Origin: Pseudomonas helmanticensis
GTDB lineage: Bacteria > Pseudomonadota > Gammaproteobacteria > Pseudomonadales > Pseudomonadaceae
Length of the DNA: 64,000 nucleotides
Assembly: GCF_900182985.1 (NCBI RefSeq)
Contig: NZ_FXUY01000001.1
Location: 558,001-622,000, forward strand
Reading direction: 5' to 3'
The notes under the pieces: model-generated
The model's database searches: none
Told to the model about the DNA's origin: nothing
What the model saw: the letters and a program-made list of their open reading frames with translations, nothing else
Program-made: the position numbers and the translations under genes
Part shown: positions 1-10,344 of the stretch, in pieces
Layout: each line of letters begins with the position of its first letter
Numbering within the stretch: the stretch's first letter is position 1

Positions 1-757
1 GGGTCTGCGGATCGCGGGCGATTTCGGCGACCATGTTCAGCGCAATCGGCTTCACCGCCGAGCCACAGTAACCGCCGTGGGTGCTTTTGCTGCCGACCGT
101 GGGCAGGGCGACCATGTGTTCCAGGTCGACGCTGGTGATCGAGTTGATCGTATTGATCAGCGACACCGCATCCGCACCACCGCGATGCGCCGCGCGGGCA
201 GCGACGCGGATGTCGGTGATATTCGGCGTCAATTTGACGATCACCGGCAGCGAGCAATAGGTTTTGCACCAGCGCGTGACCTGCTCGACGTACTCTGGCA
301 CCTGACCGACCGCCGCGCCCATGCCGCGCTCGGGCATGCCGTGCGGGCAGCCGAAATTCAGCTCGATACCGTCAGCGCCGGTGGCTTCGACCAGCGGCAG
401 AATGTGTTTCCACGACTCCTCGACGCACGGCACCATCAGCGACACGATCAACGCGCGATCCGGCCAGTCCTTCTTCACCTGAGTGATTTCACGCAGGTTG
501 ATCTCCAGCGAACGGTCGGTGATCAGCTCGATGTTGTTGATCCCGAGGACTTCGCGGTTGTTGCCGTAATGCGCCGAGTAACGCGACGAAACGTTGACCG
601 CCGCCGGGTCCTCACCGAGGGTTTTCCAGACCACACCGCCCCAGCCTGCTTCAAAGGCACGGACGACGTTATAGGCTTTGTCAGTCGGCGGCGCGGAGGC
701 CAGCCAGAACGGATTCGGTGCTTTGATGCCGGCGAAGACAATCGAAAGATCGGCCAT
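1..757 (-). CDS. preA: NAD-dependent dihydropyrimidine dehydrogenase subunit PreA (partial, C-terminus beyond window)
   Basis: Catalytic subunit of the PreTA dihydropyrimidine dehydrogenase, which reduces uracil and thymine to their 5,6-dihydro forms in the cytoplasm. The visible 252 residues begin MADLSIVFAGIKAPNPFW and contain the FMN-barrel features of the family: the segment NFGCPHGMPERGMG with the catalytic cysteine, VKLTPN and the GGADAVSLINT stretch. The C-terminal ferredoxin-type Fe-S domain expected of PreA lies beyond base 1. The start ATG directly follows the preT stop with no gap, so the two subunits are translationally linked. The long open frame on the opposite strand is a shadow of this GC-rich gene. 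Confidence 0.95.
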   Translation of the reverse strand, partial: MADLSIVFAGIKAPNPFWLASAPPTDKAYNVVRAFEAGWGGVVWKTLGEDPAAVNVSSRYSAHYGNNREVLGINNIELITDRSLEINLREITQVKKDWPDRALIVSLMVPCVEESWKHILPLVEATGADGIELNFGCPHGMPERGMGAAVGQVPEYVEQVTRWCKTYCSLPVIVKLTPNITDIRVAARAAHRGGADAVSLINTINSITSVDLEHMVALPTVGSKSTHGGYCGSAVKPIALNMVAEIARDPQT

Positions 758-2125
758 TTACGCAGCCTCCACGTTGAGCATCAGTTGAGCGTTGATCGCC
801 TCGGCGGCGCATTTGCCGTGCTGCACGGCTTGCACGGTGAGGTCCTGATCGAGGCTGGTGCAGTCGCCGCCGGCATACACGCCGGGGATGCTGGTGCGCA
901 GGTTTTCGTCGACCTGAATGCGTTCGCCCTGGCGCTTGAGTTCGCGGGCCAACGGGTCGGCGAGGGCGTTGCTGTCGAAGGACTGGCCGATGGCTTTGAA
1001 GATCGCGTCGGCCGCCAGTTCGAAGGTTTCGCCGGTGGTTTGCAGGCGCCCGTCGACCAGATCGGTGCGGGCGAAACGCATGCCGCGCACCTGGCCCTGA
1101 GCGTCGAGCAAGACTTCTTCCGGTTGCGCCCAGGTCAGCAGGCGTACCTGATTGGCTTTGGCGATGTCTTGTTCATGACCGGTGGCGCCCATGTCGGCGG
1201 CGCCTCGACGGTAAACAAGGTTGACGTCGCGAGCACCGAGACGAGCCATTTGCACAGCCATGTCGATCGCCGTGTTGCCGGCGCCAAGGACGATGCAGCG
1301 CTCGGCCAGCGGCAGTTGCGTGAGGTCATCGGCCTGGCGCAATTCGCGGATGTAATCGGTGGCGGCGAGCAGGCCCGGCGCATCTTCGTGGGCCAAACCA
1401 AGTTGTTTGCTGGCATTCAGGCCGAGGCCGAGGAACACCGCGTCGAACTGCTGATGCAGTTCGCTGAGGGTCAGATTCTCACCGAGCTTCTGCCCGTGGC
1501 GAATCTCGATGCCGCCGATCTGCAGGAGGAAATCCAGTTCCTTCTGCGCGTAATCGTCGACCAGTTTGTATTTGGCGATCCCGTACTCGTTGAGTCCGCC
1601 AGCCTTCTCCCGCGCTTCGAAAATCACCACCTCATGCCCATGCATGGCACTGCGATGCGCACAGGACAAACCGGCCGGCCCGGCACCGACCACGGCGATG
1701 CGTTTACCGCTGGCGGCGGCGCGCTGGAACGGGTGCTCGGTGAAGTGCGCGTTGTCGACGGCATAGCGTTGCAGCAGGCCGATCAGCACCGGCGCGCATT
1801 CGTGGGCGTTGTTGCGCACGCAGGCTTGCTGGCAGAGGATTTCGGTGGGGCAGACCCGCGCGCAACTGCCGCCGAGGATGTTTGCCGAAAGGATCTTCTG
1901 AGCGGCACCGGGCACGTTGTCCTGATGGATATTGCGGATGAACGAAGGGATGTCGATTTCGCTCGGGCACGCATTCACGCACGGCGCGTCGTAGCAATAC
2001 AGGCAGCGCGAGGCTTCCAAGTGCGCCTGTCGGTCGTTGAGCGGCGGCGCCAGATCGGTGAAATGGCCGGCGAGGGCGGCCGCGCTTTCGTGCGGGTGGG
2101 GGAGATGGTTCAGGGTCTCGATCAC
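758..2125 (-). CDS. preT: NAD(P)-dependent dihydropyrimidine dehydrogenase subunit PreT
   Basis: Electron-transfer subunit of dihydropyrimidine dehydrogenase, a glutamate-synthase-small-subunit-like flavoprotein passing electrons from NAD(P)H to PreA. An N-terminal Fe-S domain has two cysteine clusters (CLYCYDAPCVNACP and CARVCPTEILCQQAC), followed by the FAD motif VVGAGPAGLSC and the pyridine-nucleotide motif VLGAGNTAIDMA. I chose the GTG at 2125 (VIETLNHLPHPHE, 455 aa) because GAGG lies about 8 bases upstream. The longer open frame would translate the REP palindrome upstream, which is implausible. It is downstream of hydA in the same direction, separated by that REP. Confidence 0.93.
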   Translation of the reverse strand: MIETLNHLPHPHESAAALAGHFTDLAPPLNDRQAHLEASRCLYCYDAPCVNACPSEIDIPSFIRNIHQDNVPGAAQKILSANILGGSCARVCPTEILCQQACVRNNAHECAPVLIGLLQRYAVDNAHFTEHPFQRAAASGKRIAVVGAGPAGLSCAHRSAMHGHEVVIFEAREKAGGLNEYGIAKYKLVDDYAQKELDFLLQIGGIEIRHGQKLGENLTLSELHQQFDAVFLGLGLNASKQLGLAHEDAPGLLAATDYIRELRQADDLTQLPLAERCIVLGAGNTAIDMAVQMARLGARDVNLVYRRGAADMGATGHEQDIAKANQVRLLTWAQPEEVLLDAQGQVRGMRFARTDLVDGRLQTTGETFELAADAIFKAIGQSFDSNALADPLARELKRQGERIQVDENLRTSIPGVYAGGDCTSLDQDLTVQAVQHGKCAAEAINAQLMLNVEAA

Positions 2126-2176
2126 GGTTTTTTGCCTCACGGTAACTGCCTCTATCGGGCATTGGCCAAATCCCCG

Positions 2177-2261
2177 TGTAGGAGCTGCCGAAGGCTGCGA
2201 TCTGTTGATCTTGATCTTAAAAAACAAGATCAACAGATCGCAGCCTTCGGCAGCTCCTACA
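2177..2261. repeat. REP palindrome, perfect 37-bp arms
   Basis: Inverted repeat of two perfect 37-bp arms (2177-2213 and 2225-2261) around an 11-base AT-rich loop. The outer ends are TGTAGGAGCTGCC and its complement. It lies in the hydA-preT gap of the leftward operon, where such hairpins usually affect mRNA stability rather than ending transcription; no T-run follows. Confidence 0.9.
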
Positions 2262-2278
2262 GGGGAATACATTTCAAA

Positions 2279-2303
2279 TGTGGGAGCGGGCTTGCTCGCG
2301 AAG
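2279..2303 (+). repeat. Solitary REP half-element
   Basis: A single arm of the other Pseudomonas REP class (TGTGGGAGCGGGCTTGCTCG) without its partner, next to the complete REP and just after the hydA stop codon. Confidence 0.7.
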
Positions 2304-2319
2304 GCCGAAGGCCTCGATG

Positions 2320-4383
<2,064 letters not shown>

Positions 4384-5868
4384 ATGCAACAGAACAGATC
4401 GCAAGTGACCGAGCGCGACGGCTTGTTCGAACTCGAAGCCGGCAGCGACGTCCTCGACAGTCCCCGTTACAACCACGACATGGCACCGACCAAGGTGCGC
4501 GAACGAACCTGGAACAAATGGCACATCACCGCGCTGTGGGTCGGCATGTCGATCTGCGTGCCGACCTACACCCTCGGCGGTGTACTGACGGCGTACTTCG
4601 GTTTGAGCGTTGGCGAAGCGCTGCTGGCGATTCTCTTCGCCAACGTCATCGTGCTGATTCCGCTGACACTTAACGCCTTTCCCGGCACCAAATACGGTAT
4701 TCCGTTTCCCGTTCTACTGCGCTCATCGTTCGGCATTCTCGGCTCCAACGTGCCGTGCCTGATCCGCGCGTTGGTAGCGTGTGGCTGGTTCGGCATCCAG
4801 ACGATGTTTGGCGGATTGGCGATTCACCTGTTTCTCGGCTCGGTGTTCGACGGCTGGAAATCCCTCGGTGGCACGGGGGAGGTGATCGGTTTCATGATCT
4901 TTTGGGCGCTCAACCTGTGGGTGGTGATTCGCGGCGCCGAGTCGATCAAGTGGCTGGAAACCTTGTCGGCGCCGTTGCTGGTGGCGGTCGGCGTGGGGTT
5001 ACTGGTGTGGGCGATGCCCAATGTGTCGATGACAGAGCTGATGGCAATTCCAGCCAAACGTCCGGAAGGCGCGAGCGTGTACGGCTACTTCGCCGCCGGG
5101 CTGACGGCGATGGTCGGTTTCTGGGCCACCTTGTCGTTGAATATTCCCGACTTCAGCCGCTACGCCAAGAGCCAGAAGGATCAGATCCTCGGGCAGATTA
5201 TCGGCCTGCCGCTGACCATGTTCCTGTTCGCCGCGCTGGGCGTAGTGATGACCGCCGCCTCGGTGAAACTGGTGGGTGTTACGGTGTCTGACCCGGTCAC
5301 GCTGATCGGCCACATCCAGAGCCCGGTGTGGGTCGCGGTGGCCATGGCGCTGATCATCATCGCCACGCTGTCGACCAATACCGCTGCCAACATCGTGTCG
5401 CCGACCAACGATTTCCAGAACATCGCGCCGAAGGTCATCAACCGCACCAAAGCGGTGTTGCTGACCGGGTTGGTCGGGCTGATATTGATGGCCCATGAAC
5501 TGCTGAAAAAACTCGGCTGGATCGTTTCCGACGTGAGTCTGGAAAGCGTCTATTCCAACTGGTTGCTCGGTTATTCGAGCCTGCTCGGGCCGATTGCCGG
5601 GATCATGGTGGTGGATTATTTCCTGATCAAGAAACAGCAACTTGACCTGGCCGGGCTGTACCGCGACGACGTGTATCCAGCGTGGAACTGGGCCGGGTTT
5701 CTCGCGTTTGGCGTGCCAGTGGTGCTGACGTTGTTGTCGTTGGGCAGCGATGCGTTCAGCTGGTTTTACAGCTACGGCTGGTTCACTGGTTCGGCGTTGG
5801 GCGGGATTATTTATTACGGGTTGTGCGTGATGCGCGCACAGCCTTCTGCCGTGAAAACAGCGGTGTAA
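4384..5868 (+). CDS. NCS1 family nucleobase:cation symporter
   Basis: Inner-membrane transporter of the nucleobase:cation symporter-1 family (494 aa, about 12 hydrophobic segments), most likely importing uracil, dihydropyrimidine or hydantoin-like substrate for the enzymes around it. The N-terminal signature is NKWHITALWVGMSICVPTYT, followed by GTKYGIPFPVLLRSSFGILG and a central SLNIPDFSRYAKSQKDQ, both characteristic. I chose the ATG at 4384 (MQQNRSQVTERDG), with GTGGAG upstream; the longer open frame begins in non-coding sequence. It is followed by the amidohydrolase gene after a repeat element. Confidence 0.93.
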   Translation: MQQNRSQVTERDGLFELEAGSDVLDSPRYNHDMAPTKVRERTWNKWHITALWVGMSICVPTYTLGGVLTAYFGLSVGEALLAILFANVIVLIPLTLNAFPGTKYGIPFPVLLRSSFGILGSNVPCLIRALVACGWFGIQTMFGGLAIHLFLGSVFDGWKSLGGTGEVIGFMIFWALNLWVVIRGAESIKWLETLSAPLLVAVGVGLLVWAMPNVSMTELMAIPAKRPEGASVYGYFAAGLTAMVGFWATLSLNIPDFSRYAKSQKDQILGQIIGLPLTMFLFAALGVVMTAASVKLVGVTVSDPVTLIGHIQSPVWVAVAMALIIIATLSTNTAANIVSPTNDFQNIAPKVINRTKAVLLTGLVGLILMAHELLKKLGWIVSDVSLESVYSNWLLGYSSLLGPIAGIMVVDYFLIKKQQLDLAGLYRDDVYPAWNWAGFLAFGVPVVLTLLSLGSDAFSWFYSYGWFTGSALGGIIYYGLCVMRAQPSAVKTAV

Positions 5869-5871
5869 GTC

Positions 5872-5980
5872 ATGATCGTTCCCACGCCCTGCGTGGGAAT
5901 GCAGCCCGGGACGCTCTGCGTCCCAACAGCGGACGCAGAGCGTCCATGGATGAGTTTCCACGCAGAGCGTGGGAACTATC
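5872..5980. repeat. Dispersed ~110-bp palindromic element
   Basis: Element starting ATGATCGTTCCCACG and ending with a near-complementary GTGGGAACTAT, with inner paired blocks (GGGACGCTCTGCGTCC / GGACGCAGAGCGTCC). A second copy of the same layout lies at 32591-32705. It encodes no protein. It separates the transporter from the amidohydrolase and may fold in the shared mRNA. Confidence 0.8.
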
Positions 5981-6004
5981 GGTATCAACACTGAGGAGAT
6001 CCCC

Positions 6005-7288
6005 ATGAACGCAGCCGTAGACGTTCTGCAATCAACCCATCAGCACATCAACCGCGATCGCCTGTGGGCCTCGCTCATGGAACTGGCCAAGCTCGGCGCC
6101 ACGGTCAAGGGCGGCGTCTGTCGCCTGGCCCTGACCGACCTCGACCGCCAGGCCCGCGACCTGTTCGTGCAATGGTGCAAGGACGCCGGATGCAGCGTCA
6201 CGGTCGATGAAGTCGGCAACATTTTCGCCCGTCGCCCGGGACGCAATCCCGACCTGCCGCCAGTGATGACCGGCAGCCACATCGACACGCAACCCACCGG
6301 CGGCAAGTTCGACGGCTGCTTCGGCGTACTCGCCGGTGTCGAAGTGCTGCGCACCCTCAACGACCTCAAAGTGGAAACCGAAGCACCGCTGGAAGTGGTG
6401 GTCTGGACGAATGAAGAAGGCTCACGCTTCGCCCCGTGCATGATGGGCTCGGGCGTGTTCGCCGAGAAATTCACCCTCGCAGAAACCCTGGCCAAGGTCG
6501 ATGCCGAGGGCATCACCGTTGGCGAAGCGTTGAATGCCATCGGCTACGCCGGGCCGCGCAAGGTCAGCGGGCACAAGGTCGGTGCCTACTTCGAAGCGCA
6601 CATCGAGCAAGGCCCGATCCTTGAAGACGAACAGAAAACCATCGGCGTGGTGCTCGGCGCGCTGGGGCAGAAGTGGTTCGACCTCAAGCTGCGCGGCGTC
6701 GAGGCCCATGCCGGCCCCACCCCGATGCACCTGCGCAAGGACGCACTGGTTGGCGCCTCGGTGATCGTCGGTGCAGTCAATCGCGCCGCCCTCGGCCATC
6801 AACCACACGCCTGCGGCACGGTCGGCTGTCTGCAAGCCTATCCCGGCTCGCGCAACGTCATCCCCGGCGAAGTGCGCATGACCCTCGATTTTCGTCATCT
6901 GGAACCGGCGCGGCTCAACTCGATGATTGCTGAGGTGAAGCAAGTCATCGAAGCCACCTGTGAGGAACACGGCCTGACCTACGAGCTAACGCCGACCGCC
7001 GACTTCCCGCCGCTGTACTTTGAAAAAGGCTGTGTGGAAGCGGTGCGCGGCGCGGCGAAAGGGTTGGGGTTGTCGCACATGGACATCGTCAGTGGCGCGG
7101 GGCATGACGCGATTTTCCTCGCCGAACTGGGCCCGGCCGGGATGATCTTCGTGCCGTGCGAAGGCGGCATCAGCCACAACGAAATCGAAAACGCCGCGCC
7201 GGATGATCTGGCAGCGGGGTGTGCGGTGTTGTTGCGGGCGATGCTGGCGGCTTCGGCGATGGTGGCGAAGGGTCAGGTAGCCGCTTAG
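6005..7288 (+). CDS. Zn-dependent N-carbamoyl-beta-alanine/L-amino-acid amidohydrolase
   Basis: M20-family di-metal hydrolase that removes the carbamoyl group of N-carbamoyl-beta-alanine, the last step of reductive pyrimidine catabolism (hyuC/amaB type). In the 427-aa product the metal and catalytic residues are visible in GSHIDTQPTGGKFDGCFGVL, VVWTNEEGSRF, EAHIEQGP and the late GISHNEIEN; SGAGHDAIFLA precedes it. Start ATG 6005 has GAGGAG seven bases upstream. With the transporter it forms the rightward half of the locus. Substrate choice between beta-alanine and L-amino-acid carbamates is inferred from the neighbours. Confidence 0.92.
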   Translation: MNAAVDVLQSTHQHINRDRLWASLMELAKLGATVKGGVCRLALTDLDRQARDLFVQWCKDAGCSVTVDEVGNIFARRPGRNPDLPPVMTGSHIDTQPTGGKFDGCFGVLAGVEVLRTLNDLKVETEAPLEVVVWTNEEGSRFAPCMMGSGVFAEKFTLAETLAKVDAEGITVGEALNAIGYAGPRKVSGHKVGAYFEAHIEQGPILEDEQKTIGVVLGALGQKWFDLKLRGVEAHAGPTPMHLRKDALVGASVIVGAVNRAALGHQPHACGTVGCLQAYPGSRNVIPGEVRMTLDFRHLEPARLNSMIAEVKQVIEATCEEHGLTYELTPTADFPPLYFEKGCVEAVRGAAKGLGLSHMDIVSGAGHDAIFLAELGPAGMIFVPCEGGISHNEIENAAPDDLAAGCAVLLRAMLAASAMVAKGQVAA

Positions 7289-7301
7289 GTTTAATGGTGA
7301 C

Positions 7302-7360
7302 GGCAGCCTGTAGCAACTCCAGAAAGAGTGCGTCGTCAAATGGATTGACTACAGGCTGCC
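7302..7360. repeat. 12-bp inverted repeat downstream of amidohydrolase
   Basis: GGCAGCCTGTAG (7302-7313) and its exact complement (7349-7360) flank 35 bases in the convergent gap between the amidohydrolase and the PLD-like gene. The loop is long and no T-run follows, so a terminator role is uncertain; it may be a decayed REP. Confidence 0.55.
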
Positions 7361-7375
7361 TCAATAAGCTCAGGA

Positions 7376-8695
7376 TCAATTGTCCTCATCACGGAAGTAG
7401 GCACTCTTCAAGCCGTAATATGCACTCATAAGATGTGTGAGCAATTGGCGATATTGTTCGTTTAAATACTCGCGCGCATACGCTTCGAAGCGTTCATTGA
7501 GGTCGTGAATAAGATGTTTCGGGTTGGACGCTTTCAGTTTTCCTCTCGGCCCAAGTTCTTTATCACGTTTGCTTCTGAAAACACTGTCGTGAAAATTTCC
7601 GTCGTTGTCTCTTGCAAGCATGGTGTAGTCCCGGGAGTAGTCGGGAGACTCCATTTCGGCATTGATGTCATCATGCTCGAGTTCATTTATGTATTCATCA
7701 GGTGTCAGTAATCGATAACGATCAATGATTGCGTCGATGTCATCAAAAAGTGATTCGTTTCTTGAGAATTCGAGCAAGGAGTCCGGGGCTTCCAGGATGT
7801 GCTCATACAGCGCTGTGAAACTTTCTAGTTCGGAGAAGTATGCGCTGTCGACTTCTGATGCCAACGCTTCAGTGATAAATAAGGTTTCGTATGTTTCGTT
7901 AGTGAATACTGCTGAAAACGGATCATGAGAATAAAGTACTTCCAAGAGTTCCAAGAGGTATGAGGAAGATCTCTTTTTGTACATGTTCTTGAGCGTTGTA
8001 AAAAGCGCCTCGGTGTCTTGCAAAAGGACCGAAAGTTTGATTTCGCTGATAAGCGCTTCGGAGGTTTTTACGTGATTCTTGATTTTTTCTGCCAGTTCTC
8101 GATGCTCTTTGCTTCGCTGAAGATCGTGATCCCAGCGCAGGCGTTCAACTGATCTTTCTATGGATTTCTTGTCTTTTTCGTCCTTTGAAAGTTTCAGGAA
8201 GAATGCAGGGTCAGACAAGAGTTCATCTGTTAATCGTATCGCGCATTCCTGGTGGGTATCTTCAAACTCTACAAGTGCTTCATGAAGGCGATAGTGGCCG
8301 GCATTTCGCTTAAGGTTTTTTGTGTAGGAGAGTGACCCGTACGAGAGGTTTTGTGAACCAAGGATGGTCAAGTCATCGTGGCTCAGCATTTTTACGTGAC
8401 AGGCCGAGTGAATATAGACCTCGGTGGTCGTCTTCATCCGGTCAATGATGAATATTATCCCGTCAATCAGCATGTCCGAGTCGATATCGGAAATGCCAAT
8501 AATTATTTTGGCTCTGTCGGATTTTTTAATGAAATGTTGATTGAGGAAAATATAAGTTCTGAAGAGTCCGCCGGCTGAACAGTAAGTCGAAATGTAGCTG
8601 TTTCTCAGTTTTTTTTGTTGCATTGATTTTTTGAATGCATCGTCTGAAAAATGCTTGTGAAAAACAGTGCCGTGAATATTGCCGATTTTTTTCAT
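7376..8695 (-). CDS. Phospholipase D-like (single HKD motif) protein, possible defence nuclease
   Basis: A 439-aa protein of unknown role. Residues 100-116 read HVKMLSHDDLTILGSQN, an HxK(x4)D motif followed by GSxN, the phosphodiesterase signature of the phospholipase D superfamily. Only one such motif is seen, so an active site would need a dimer, as in Nuc/BfiI-type nucleases. The N-terminal 95 residues fit the preceding half of a PLD domain; the rest is charged and helical (KDEKDKKSIERSVERLR). The gene is clearly AT-richer than the pyrimidine genes and points away from them. No signal peptide or membrane segment is seen. A DNA/RNA nuclease role is inference. Confidence 0.7.
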   Translation of the reverse strand: MKKIGNIHGTVFHKHFSDDAFKKSMQQKKLRNSYISTYCSAGGLFRTYIFLNQHFIKKSDRAKIIIGISDIDSDMLIDGIIFIIDRMKTTTEVYIHSACHVKMLSHDDLTILGSQNLSYGSLSYTKNLKRNAGHYRLHEALVEFEDTHQECAIRLTDELLSDPAFFLKLSKDEKDKKSIERSVERLRWDHDLQRSKEHRELAEKIKNHVKTSEALISEIKLSVLLQDTEALFTTLKNMYKKRSSSYLLELLEVLYSHDPFSAVFTNETYETLFITEALASEVDSAYFSELESFTALYEHILEAPDSLLEFSRNESLFDDIDAIIDRYRLLTPDEYINELEHDDINAEMESPDYSRDYTMLARDNDGNFHDSVFRSKRDKELGPRGKLKASNPKHLIHDLNERFEAYAREYLNEQYRQLLTHLMSAYYGLKSAYFRDEDN

Positions 8696-8875
8696 GGAAA
8701 TTCCATTTCATCATTGTGATCAAGTTGAAACGCCAGCGTCGTTGGGCCTCGGGTGATGCCGGCCCAGCGCCATCGTCTCAGAATTTTTGAAGCGTGACAT
8801 GAAACGAGACTGCCATTTTTTCTAGTCATAAACCTGTGAGAGGGTGTCGCCCTGAAAAAACGCCACGGATGCACA

Positions 8876-9793
8876 ATGAAAATCATCACCTCCGGCGCGT
8901 CCTATCTGGACATCGACGCCTACGCCTGCTGCATCGCCTACGCGGAGTTGCTGAACCTGCAAGGCATTCCCGCCCGTGCCGTCAGTAGCGCAAAACCCAA
9001 CAGCAGCGTTTCGCCAACTGTTCTGAGTTGGAGCGCTGCTTTTCAGCGTTACACGCCTCAAGCAAACGACGCATTCGTGCTGGTCGATGTGTCCGACTAT
9101 CACCACTTCGATCCGCTGGTGGTGCTCGATCAGGTGGTGGAGGTTATCGACCATCATCCCGGTTATGAGCAGTACTGGGCTGAACGACTGGGTTGCGCCG
9201 CCGATATCCGCCCGATTGGTGCGGCAGCGACGCTGGTTTTTCAGCGCTGGCAAGCGGCCGGCCTGCTCTCGCGAATGAGCGAGCAAAGTGCGGCATTGCT
9301 GGCCACGGCGATTCTCGACAACACGCTCAACTTCACCGGGCAGATGACCACAGAGCTGGATGTTCGGGCTTATGACCTTTTGGCCCAGCGGGCGAATCTA
9401 GCGGCGAACTGGCCCGAGCGGTATTTCCTCGAATGTCAGGCCGCCATCGAAGCAGACCTGCAGGCCGCGTTGGCGGCGGATCTGAAACGCTTCAAACCGG
9501 ACAGCAACCTGCCGCAGGTTTTCGCGCAGATGACGGTGTGGGACGCCGATGGGTTGCTTCACAACCATTGCAACGAGATCTGCGCCTGGATGGCCGGGCA
9601 GGGCGATGACTGGCTGCTCAACGTCATCAGCATCAGTGACGGCAAGAGTTGTTTGCTGGCGGAGCCTGAGGCCAGCCAGCAGACGTTGAATCGGTTGCTG
9701 CCGCTGCAATGGCAGGCGGCGATGGCAATTGTGAAACCGTCGATGCTGCGTAAAGAATTGCTGATGCTGGGGCTGAACCTCAACGCTGTCTGA
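8876..9793 (+). CDS. DHH-family phosphoesterase
   Basis: Cytoplasmic 305-aa DHH-superfamily protein, resembling manganese-dependent pyrophosphatase/exopolyphosphatase-like enzymes. The metal motifs are SYLDIDAYACC (DxD near residues 12-14), FVLVDVSDYHHF and the hallmark VIDHHPG near residue 90; ATAILDNTLNF fits the fourth motif. A weaker C-terminal part would correspond to DHHA2. Substrate cannot be read from the sequence. GGATG upstream of the ATG serves as a weak ribosome site. It lies between the PLD-like and SIR2 genes but has normal Pseudomonas codon use, so it may be core rather than islet. Confidence 0.85.
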   Translation: MKIITSGASYLDIDAYACCIAYAELLNLQGIPARAVSSAKPNSSVSPTVLSWSAAFQRYTPQANDAFVLVDVSDYHHFDPLVVLDQVVEVIDHHPGYEQYWAERLGCAADIRPIGAAATLVFQRWQAAGLLSRMSEQSAALLATAILDNTLNFTGQMTTELDVRAYDLLAQRANLAANWPERYFLECQAAIEADLQAALAADLKRFKPDSNLPQVFAQMTVWDADGLLHNHCNEICAWMAGQGDDWLLNVISISDGKSCLLAEPEASQQTLNRLLPLQWQAAMAIVKPSMLRKELLMLGLNLNAV

Positions 9794-9801
9794 TGTGCTG
9801 A

Positions 9802-10011
9802 TCAACCTGGGCGGTCATTTCCGCTCGCAGTGCCTTGGCGCCGCTCAGCGCCATCCGGGTTGCCGGTGTCCAGCAACCTTCTTTCCACCAGAACATTCTC
9901 CAGCGCCTGACGCTCGACCGGCGCCATTTGGTGTTCGCGCTTTTTCAGCTCCAGCAGGATGGGGCTGGACCAGGTGCGATAAGTCTGTTCAATGTTGCGA
10001 CGCGACGTCAT
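9802..10011 (-). CDS. Small basic hypothetical protein
   Basis: A 69-aa ORF starting MTSRRNIEQTYRTWSSPILL, rich in Arg/Glu and predicted helical (ELKKREHQMAPVERQALENV). AAGGAGAGG six bases before the ATG is a good ribosome site and is the main support. The stop lies eight bases past the convergent DHH gene stop, so there is little room for anything else. No function is suggested and no motif is recognised. Confidence 0.5.
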   Translation of the reverse strand: MTSRRNIEQTYRTWSSPILLELKKREHQMAPVERQALENVLVERRLLDTGNPDGAERRQGTASGNDRPG

Positions 10012-10344
10012 CAGCCTCTCCTTGATCAAGAGCCCGGTTTTGCTGGCAGGGGCTCAGTCCGATGAGGGATTAACCTTAGTCGAGAAAATCAAGACGCGCG
10101 AGTCACTCGATCTTGAAAGGTGCATCCTCAGCCCAATTCATGATTAATAACACAATCTGGAATATATTATCGTTCTAAGGAACAAAAAGATCTTGAGTGT
10201 TTGAGTGGTGATGGTTTTTAACTAGAGTGAATAATGATTTCATTGATTTTGGATTTTTAATGGATCTGATTAAAGTGGTTCGGTGGTTGTGGTAGTTTGT
10301 TTGGCTTTTGATGGTTGGAAAACTAAAGTTCTGTTGTGGTGGCT
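10012..10344. other. AT-rich gap without recognisable gene
   Basis: A 333-base AT-rich stretch between the small basic ORF and the end of the SIR2 gene. Short frames are present but lack ribosome sites and protein-like composition. No hairpin with T-run was found for either flanking gene. Confidence 0.6.
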
